Shown here: positions 31,559 to 35,758 of the stretch, piece by piece | How positions within the stretch are numbered: position 1 is the stretch's first letter | Layout: every line of letters begins with the position of its first letter | IMG/VR virus record: IMGVR_UViG_3300031987_000005 | Location: 1-35,758 of that record | From: a virus | Direction: 5' to 3' (one strand) | Length of the DNA: 35,758 bases | Translations under genes and position numbers: made by a program | Notes under the pieces: generated by a model | Told to the model about the DNA's origin: nothing | Database searches by the model: none | The model's input: the letters and a program-made list of their open reading frames with translations, nothing else

Positions 31559-32169
31559 CTGCTGACGACTATCGCGGTCTGCTTTTCAGTCTGCTGCCGC
31601 CTGGCATTGTCTGGCCGGTGGACCCTGACAGCAATGTGCAGCGCCTCCTGGATGGCTCTGCCCAGGAGTTCACCCGCGTTGACTCCCGGGCGCAGCAGCT
31701 GTTGAGCGAGGCGGACCCCAGAGAAGCAGATGTGCTGTTCCCCGATTGGGAGGGCAGCTACGGGCTCCCGAGCGAGTGCGCGCCAGCAGAGCAGAGTCTG
31801 GCCGATCGCCGCGTGGCTTTGATTGGTCGGATTGTCGGCCGGGGCGGCCTGCGGCGCCAGGACTACATAGACCTGTGTGCAGGCCTGGGCTACGAAGACG
31901 CCCAGATCATTGAGCACCAAGAGGCCACCGTGGAGCTGGAGAACGGCTTGGGGCCTCGCGGCGCTGAAATCGGAGACCCGATGAGCGGGGAAGACTGGCT
32001 GTGGGCATGGGATGTTCTGCTGCCAGCTGGCGTGGTTCGGGAAGCCGAGATTGGCGCCTCTGAGATTGGCGACCCCTTGCGCAGCTGGGGCGACGAGTTG
32101 GTGGAGTGCGCCCTGCAAGGGGCGGCTCCGTCATGGTTAATTCTAAACGTTGGCTATCAGGAGGCCTGA
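31543..32169 (+). CDS. Tail protein (Mu gp48, DUF2313)
   Basis: This 208-residue protein was started at the ATG with GGGAGGTG upstream, inside the end of gp47. It fits the gp48/DUF2313 family: LTADDYRGLLFSLLPPGIVW, RVDSRAQQLLSEADPREADV, and LPDWEG-type sequence (LFPDWEGSYGLPSECA), with a C-terminal WLILNVGYQEA. In Mu this protein links the baseplate to the tail fibres, so what follows should be fibre or tip genes. Confidence 0.92.
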   Translation: MASGLTADDYRGLLFSLLPPGIVWPVDPDSNVQRLLDGSAQEFTRVDSRAQQLLSEADPREADVLFPDWEGSYGLPSECAPAEQSLADRRVALIGRIVGRGGLRRQDYIDLCAGLGYEDAQIIEHQEATVELENGLGPRGAEIGDPMSGEDWLWAWDVLLPAGVVREAEIGASEIGDPLRSWGDELVECALQGAAPSWLILNVGYQEA

Positions 32170-32171
32170 CG

Positions 32172-32441
32172 ATGGAGAAGGTGGGACAGTTCACCGAGAG
32201 GACGACCGTTGACGGCGAGTGGCGTCCAGGTAATGCGGCTACCAATGTGCGCCCGACGCCCATGAAAGCCGAGTATTTCAATATGCTGCAGCGCGAGCTG
32301 CTGAACGTACTCACCGATGCCGGCATTGAGCCCAGCATTGACGATGAGGCGCAGCTTGCGGCTGCAATCAACGCGATCGCTGCCAGGCGCGCCATCGGCC
32401 GCGTCAGCGGCGTATCAGTAATCACAGTGGAGGAGGCATAA
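32172..32441 (+). CDS. Short tail-fibre-base-like protein
   Basis: This is an 89-residue protein with AGGAGG before its ATG. The central stretch PTPMKAEYFNMLQRELLNVL, then DDEAQLAAAINAIA, resembles the N-terminal virion-anchoring domain of tail fibres. Here it stands alone, without a fibre shaft. It may anchor the diversified tip protein encoded two genes later. That is inference from position and similarity. Confidence 0.72.
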   Translation: MEKVGQFTERTTVDGEWRPGNAATNVRPTPMKAEYFNMLQRELLNVLTDAGIEPSIDDEAQLAAAINAIAARRAIGRVSGVSVITVEEA

Positions 32442-32792
32442 ATGCAGGGTGTACCCCGATATGGTCTGCGCACGCGGGCCGATTATGACTTGATGCAAAG
32501 CCTGGCCGTCCAGGGCGAGATCCGCCCCCAGGGCGTGGCCACGCTCAAACAGCACTGGCAGGGACTTCTGTCCGGTCGATTCACCTACGTCTATGACCGC
32601 GATCTGGCAGACGGCGAAGCGCCGGACGGCGATATGCCGGACTTCCGGGTGCTGGAGGTGGAAGACGATGACACCGGCGAAACCCGGCGCGTGCAAATGA
32701 AGCGCACCGAGAGCCCGCAGGCGGAAATCTTCCGGCTGGGTTACACGGTGCAGGATGTCGAACAAGCAATTACTGATCTGGAGGGTGTCTGA
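32442..32792 (+). CDS. Tail-tip associated protein of unknown function
   Basis: This is a 116-residue protein with GGAGGAGG upstream. The N-terminus is helical (YGLRTRADYDLMQSLAVQGE). An acidic middle (DGEAPDGDMPDFRVLEVEDD) and a C-terminal helix (YTVQDVEQAITDLEGV) follow. It lies between the fibre-base gene and the DGR target and shares a 1-nt overlap with the target. A structural or chaperone role is possible, and no family is recognised. Confidence 0.7.
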   Translation: MQGVPRYGLRTRADYDLMQSLAVQGEIRPQGVATLKQHWQGLLSGRFTYVYDRDLADGEAPDGDMPDFRVLEVEDDDTGETRRVQMKRTESPQAEIFRLGYTVQDVEQAITDLEGV

Positions 32793-33832
32793 TGGTTCAG
32801 CGGTCGTATGCAATCTCCGCCGAAGGTGCGGGCCACTATGAAATGATGGGCTCTATTGAGGCGTCCGGCGCTATGCGCCTCGACTTCCCGGAAGGCGTCC
32901 TGAATATCGGCGGCAACGGCAAGGGCTATGTCCTGGACTCGGTGACCGATTGGGACCCGACCGCTGCAGCCAATCAGGATGGCTCTCTGGATGCGCTGGC
33001 CGTGGGTGACGATGTCTACCTGTATGCAACCCAGAGCGATGATGGCCGCGCCGGGCTGATCGCCAGCACCAACATTACTGTGCCGGGCGGTTACACCAGC
33101 GCCAACTCACGCAAGATCGGCGGCTTTCATTATGGGCGCGTGCGGCCAGTTTCCAGTCGTTACGACACTGCCTATGACCCAGCCGTGCAAATCGTGCCCA
33201 ACTCGGTCTGGGATCTGCAGCACCGCCCTACGTGCGACCCCACCGGGATGGTTGAGGTGGTTCCCGGCAAGCTGTGGGTGGACATCTACCTGAACAGTGA
33301 AGGTAGTGGCACGTGGCCAGAAAACATCCCGGTGAGCCGCTACGGCGTGGCGCCGATTAAGGATGACATCTACTCCCGCTCTGACTTGCACCTGCTGGCC
33401 CGTAACGCCGGCAAACGCCCGCCGACTGTTGAGGAGTTCCTGACGTATTCCGAAGGCGCCCCTCAGGGCAACGACGGCAACAACGACACGGCATGGTCAG
33501 CCACCAGCAACACCGGACCCACCACTGCCGGGGCAGTGGCCAAAGCGGTCTCCATGTTCAACGTGGTGGATGCGGCTGGCAACCTCTGGGACTGGCTGGA
33601 CAATCACCACGACTTGGGCGGCTCCTTTTCCTGGGCCACCTCCGTGGTTAATGTCGGCAAGGATTCTGGTACACCGCGCGGTGCGGTGTACCACGCTGCC
33701 TGGCGTGGGTTCCTCGGTGGCGGCGGCCCGAACGGCGGTGCCCGCTGTGGCTCCCGCTGCCTGTACTCCTACGCGACTCCGTGGAGCGCGGATGGCAGTG
33801 TCGGGCTGCGCTGCGTCTGTGGCGCCCTGTGA
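32792..33832 (+). CDS. DGR target protein with C-terminal lectin-like variable region
   Basis: This is a 346-residue protein. The C-terminal half has the formylglycine-generating-enzyme / C-type-lectin fold used by many DGR targets: KRPPTVEEFLTYSEGAPQGN, NVVDAAGNLWDWLDNHH, then YHAAWRGFLGGGGPNGGARC up to GLRCVC. Residues about 295-344 are the variable region, closely matching the template at 34221-34367. Conserved Cys (319, 323, 341, 343) and Trp (304, 331) frame the changing positions. The N-terminal half is probably a virion-anchoring domain. By place in the tail operon it should be the receptor-binding tip, a role like that of Mtd in BPP-1. Confidence 0.92.
   Translation: MVQRSYAISAEGAGHYEMMGSIEASGAMRLDFPEGVLNIGGNGKGYVLDSVTDWDPTAAANQDGSLDALAVGDDVYLYATQSDDGRAGLIASTNITVPGGYTSANSRKIGGFHYGRVRPVSSRYDTAYDPAVQIVPNSVWDLQHRPTCDPTGMVEVVPGKLWVDIYLNSEGSGTWPENIPVSRYGVAPIKDDIYSRSDLHLLARNAGKRPPTVEEFLTYSEGAPQGNDGNNDTAWSATSNTGPTTAGAVAKAVSMFNVVDAAGNLWDWLDNHHDLGGSFSWATSVVNVGKDSGTPRGAVYHAAWRGFLGGGGPNGGARCGSRCLYSYATPWSADGSVGLRCVCGAL
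33675..33821 (+). repeat. DGR variable region (VR)
   Basis: These 147 bp align without gaps to the template repeat at 34221-34367 (offset 546). They differ at 12 positions, and the template base is A at every one of them. The final 23 bp are adenine-free in the template and identical in both copies, as expected for the homing-initiation part of a VR. Eleven of the 13 adenine-containing codons are changed. Confidence 0.95.
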
Positions 33833-34191
33833 GCCCGACCCCTGAAAGGGCCCCGCGACAGCGGGGCCTGGTCATCGCCAATAAAGCAGAGCGGCTAATA
33901 CTCGATCTGGGGCCTCATATCGACAAAATTCCAAAGCACCAGCGGTACCGCTACGCCCTCCGGCTGGAGGACGGTCTGTGGGAGCTGGTGCGGCGCCTGA
34001 TCGAGGCGGCCATGAGTAACCAAAAAAGCAAGATCTACCGAGCCGATGAGCAGGTTCGGTACCTTCATGCTCTGCTGCGCCATGCAGCAGAGCGCAAGCT
34101 GTTGGGCATCAAGCGAGTAGCGGATGCCAGCAAGCAGCTATCCGAGATCGGCGCCATGATTGGTGCCTGGCGTCAGCGCATAGGCGCCTGA
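33829..34191 (+). CDS. avd: Avd-like DGR accessory protein
   Basis: This is a 120-residue protein started at a GTG overlapping the target's stop (GTGA). No good Shine-Dalgarno is visible, so translational coupling is likely. From about residue 18 it forms four helices (ANKAERLILDLGPHIDKIPK, RYRYALRLEDGLWELVRRLI, RADEQVRYLHALLRHAAERK, ASKQLSEIGAMIGAWRQRIG). This is the basic four-helix bundle of Avd, which binds the RT and template RNA. The size is close to BPP-1 Avd. The true start could lie further in, since the first 15 codons overlap a DNA hairpin. Confidence 0.85.
   Translation: MSPTPERAPRQRGLVIANKAERLILDLGPHIDKIPKHQRYRYALRLEDGLWELVRRLIEAAMSNQKSKIYRADEQVRYLHALLRHAAERKLLGIKRVADASKQLSEIGAMIGAWRQRIGA
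33849..33868. promoter_or_regulatory. Hairpin/cruciform downstream of the VR
   Basis: GGCCCCGC (33849-33856) and GCGGGGCC (33861-33868) form a perfect 8-bp stem with the tetraloop GACA, 27 bp after the VR. DGRs such as that of BPP-1 need a short hairpin/cruciform with a 4-nt loop just downstream of the VR for efficient target recognition. The size and a loop of GRNA form match that. It lies within the start of avd. Confidence 0.6.
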
Positions 34192-34220
34192 CCTGCTTTA
34201 GGGGGTAGGTCGGGTTTCGA

Positions 34221-34367
34221 CGCGCGGTGCGGTGAACCACGCTGCCTGGCGTGGGTTCATCGGTGGCGGCAACCCGAACGACGGTGACCGCTGTGGCTCC
34301 CGCTGCCTGAACTCCAACGCGAATCCGTGGAACGCGAATGGCAATGTCGGGCTGCGCTGCGTCTGTG
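34221..34367 (+). repeat. DGR template repeat (TR)
   Basis: This is a 147-bp repeat matching the VR, with 22 adenines in the coding-equivalent strand. They are concentrated in nine AAY codons plus CAC, ATC and two GAC. AAY codons cannot become stop codons by adenine mutagenesis. Twelve of the 22 adenines are replaced in the VR (4 pyrimidine-C, 3 T and 5 or more G changes by my alignment). The open frame across it is a by-product, since it mirrors the VR reading frame. Confidence 0.95.
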
Positions 34368-34392
34368 ACCACCACAAGGCAACCAGAGAGGG

Positions 34393-34409
34393 CGGCAACG
34401 ATGTTGCCG
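34393..34409 (+). repeat. Hairpin in the TR-RT spacer
   Basis: CGGCAAC (34393-34399) and GTTGCCG (34403-34409) pair over 7 bp with a GAT loop, 25 bp after the TR. It could be a structural element of the template RNA needed for RT-Avd binding or cDNA priming. That is inferred from position only. Confidence 0.45.
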
Positions 34410-34552
34410 TCACCTGAGATCCCATCACAGGGGGTCAGCCGATCTATCCCGGTCCCGCTCCCGGCGGGCCGAACACGATAGCCCGGGCGGCGCGAATAGC
34501 GGCCAGCAAAAGCCCCGCCCGGTCGTCCCTCCTTAAACCGAATGGATACCCG

Positions 34553-35593
34553 ATGGCACGAAAAGCAAACAACCTGATTGAGCAGATTATTGACTGGGAC
34601 AACCTGCTGAGCGCTCACCGCAAGGCGCGGCGCGGAAAGCGTGACCGCCTGGGCGTGGCTGCCTTTGAGGCCAACCTATGGGAAGAGCTGGGCACGCTGC
34701 AAATGGAGCTGCTGTGGGGCACGTATCAGCCTGGCCGCTACCGCTCCTTTGTGGTCTATGAGCCGAAGCGACGCGAGATCCTTGCCGCCCCTTACCGAGA
34801 CCGTGTGGCACAGCACGCAATCTGCAACATCTGCGGGCCGATCTGGGACCAAGCCATGATCTTTGATAACTACGCCTGCCGGCCCGGTAAAGGCACCCAC
34901 GTTGGCGCTGATAGAATCGAAAAGTGGTTGCGCGGCATGGTGGCCACCGGTGACACCTGGGTGCTAAAAATGGATGTCAGCAAGTACTTTTTCTCTATCC
35001 GCCACGACCTGGCCAAGGCTGTCATCCGCGATCGCATCCGCTGCACCGCAACTCTGAGGCTGCTGGATGCAATCATAGACAGCACGGCCGACCCAGCGGA
35101 CCCGGACCCTGTAGGCATCCCTGTGGGTAACCTGACCAGTCAGTGGATTGCTAACCTGGTGGGCAATCGCGTCGACCAGTGGGCCAAGCGAGAGCTGCGC
35201 CTGCGCCGTTATGCGCGGTATATGGATGACATGGTGGTGCTGGTGCGCACGAAAGAAGAGGCTCTGGAGCTTCGCCAGGCGTTCGATGACAAGCTGGCCA
35301 GCATGGGTATGCGGTTCAGCAAGGCCGGCGTGCTGCCGGCTGACCGGGGTGTTAACTTTCTGGGGTATCGTATCTGGCCCCATAAGCGCCTGCTGAGGAA
35401 GGATTCAATCCGGCGCATCAAGCGAGCGATGAGGCGCATGGAGCGGCAGTATGCCAAGGGCCAAATCGGCCCGGACTATGTCCGCCAGCGTATTGCTTCA
35501 TGGGTGGCTCATGCAGGCCATGCGGACAGCGAAAATTTACGGAAGCGGATATTGGGTGGGGTGGTATTTAAGCGCTCAGTAAAGGGTCATTAA
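34553..35593 (+). CDS. DGR reverse transcriptase
   Basis: This 346-residue RT has catalytic motifs with D141 (LKMDVSKYFFSI), the DGR-type motif 4 GIPVGNLTSQ (188-197; SQ in place of the QGxxxSP of retroviral enzymes), and YMDD at 223-226. FLGYRIWPHKR (269 onward) is the typical motif 6/7 region. The C-terminal basic helices form the thumb. It reverse-transcribes the template RNA with errors at adenines. The start at 34553 is chosen as the first ATG in frame; no clear Shine-Dalgarno is present. It is the last phage gene. Confidence 0.96.
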   Translation: MARKANNLIEQIIDWDNLLSAHRKARRGKRDRLGVAAFEANLWEELGTLQMELLWGTYQPGRYRSFVVYEPKRREILAAPYRDRVAQHAICNICGPIWDQAMIFDNYACRPGKGTHVGADRIEKWLRGMVATGDTWVLKMDVSKYFFSIRHDLAKAVIRDRIRCTATLRLLDAIIDSTADPADPDPVGIPVGNLTSQWIANLVGNRVDQWAKRELRLRRYARYMDDMVVLVRTKEEALELRQAFDDKLASMGMRFSKAGVLPADRGVNFLGYRIWPHKRLLRKDSIRRIKRAMRRMERQYAKGQIGPDYVRQRIASWVAHAGHADSENLRKRILGGVVFKRSVKGH

Positions 35594-35659
35594 ACGCCGC
35601 TAAATTCATGTTTCATACCTACTGGCGCGGCGTCTCATTGTGAGCGGCGCGCTACACAG

Positions 35660-35675
35660 GTTCGTATAACTCCGC
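35660..35675. repeat. Right-end copy of the TTATACGAAC site
   Basis: GTTCGTATAACTCCGC contains the reverse complement of TTATACGAAC, so reading inward it matches the left-end copy at 59-68. It is a candidate right-end transposase-binding site that places the phage terminus within a few tens of bp. The exact CA end is not resolved. Confidence 0.45.
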
Positions 35676-35688
35676 TCAAACCCCGGGT

Positions 35689-35728
35689 TTGACAAAGTCT
35701 CTAAATCTTATACTGTATATTTATACAC
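35689..35728 (+). promoter_or_regulatory. LexA-box promoter at the right edge
   Basis: A consensus -35 TTGACA (35689-35694) is followed by a LexA-box-like palindrome, CTGTATATTTATACAC (35713-35728). It differs from CTGTATATATATACAG at only two positions. Candidate -10 elements TATACT (35709-35714) and TGTATA (35714-35719) overlap it. The gene that starts at 35748 should therefore be SOS-induced. Confidence 0.7.
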
Positions 35729-35747
35729 ACCAAGGAGAGCCCCGGAT

Positions 35748-35758
35748 ATGGACATCCG
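35748..35758 (+). CDS. Start of an SOS-controlled gene (cut by the window)
   Basis: The ATG has AAGGAGAG 8 bp upstream and sits 20 bp after the LexA box. Only M-D-I and part of a fourth codon are visible, so the product cannot be named. It is probably host DNA beyond the phage right end. Confidence 0.6.

Larger units (their letters stand above)
34192..34552 (+). ncRNA. DGR template RNA region
   Basis: The 361 bp between avd and the RT gene carry the template repeat plus a GC-rich, structured spacer, and no convincing gene. In BPP-1 the RNA from the avd end through TR and its downstream spacer is bound by RT-Avd and primes cDNA synthesis. The same layout is seen here. Exact RNA ends cannot be read from sequence. 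Confidence 0.7.

Noticed and set aside
34232-34417. Open frame across the template repeat
   Set aside because: It mirrors the VR reading frame because the TR is a copy of coding sequence; no ribosome site and no stand-alone product expected.
1-35758. CRISPR array, tRNA genes, insertion sequences
   Set aside because: No regularly spaced repeats, tRNA-like cloverleaf or second transposase was seen on reading.

Overview
The window holds an essentially complete Mu-like transposable prophage (contractile-tailed, replicating by transposition) of about 35 kb. It carries a diversity-generating retroelement (DGR) at its right end. The host is probably a GC-rich gammaproteobacterium of the Marinobacter/Pseudomonas/Halomonas kind. 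This is inferred from GC-rich codon use, strong Shine-Dalgarno sites and a gammaproteobacterial-type LexA box at the right edge. No complete host gene is present to settle it.

Layout. (1) 1-1448: left-end repeats of TTATACGAAC type, a leftward repressor operon (XRE-type repressor plus a small coiled-coil protein), and a control region with twin operators over a sigma70-type early promoter. (2) 1449-10350: early region with Ner, an HTH protein, a small membrane protein, the MuA-type DDE transposase, the MuB-type ATPase, DUF3164, an HU-like protein, several small proteins, a DUF2786 protein, GemA and a Mor/C-family activator. (3) 10351-12436: a promoter-like block, then lysis genes (M15 endolysin, 3-TM holin) and the gp24-gp26 equivalents (TraR/DksA zinc finger, DUF2730, small HTH protein). 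(4) 12440-20060: packaging and head genes (gp27, terminase gp28, portal gp29, gp30/F, protease I with nested scaffold Z, a head protein, major capsid T). A second copy of the promoter-like block lies before the protease. (5) 20143-32169: completion and tail genes (gp36, gpG, gp37, gp38, sheath L, tube M, frameshifted tail chaperones, tape measure, N, P, gp45-gp48). A leftward membrane-protein gene sits between the tape measure and N. (6) 32172-35593: a short fibre-base-like protein, an unknown protein, the DGR target with a C-terminal lectin-like variable region, Avd, the template repeat and the reverse transcriptase. (7) 35594-35758: a right-end repeat, a LexA-box promoter and the first codons of another gene.

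How it works together. The repressor and Ner should set the lysogeny/early switch. A and B carry out transposition, and the Mor-like protein is the only visible activator for both promoter-like blocks. Head and tail genes follow Mu order closely. Where Mu has tail-fibre genes and its invertible G segment, this phage has a DGR. Over the 147-bp repeat the variable copy differs from the template at 12 positions, and all 12 are adenines in the template. That is the hallmark of adenine-directed mutagenic retrohoming, and it implies that the presumed receptor-binding tip protein is being diversified.
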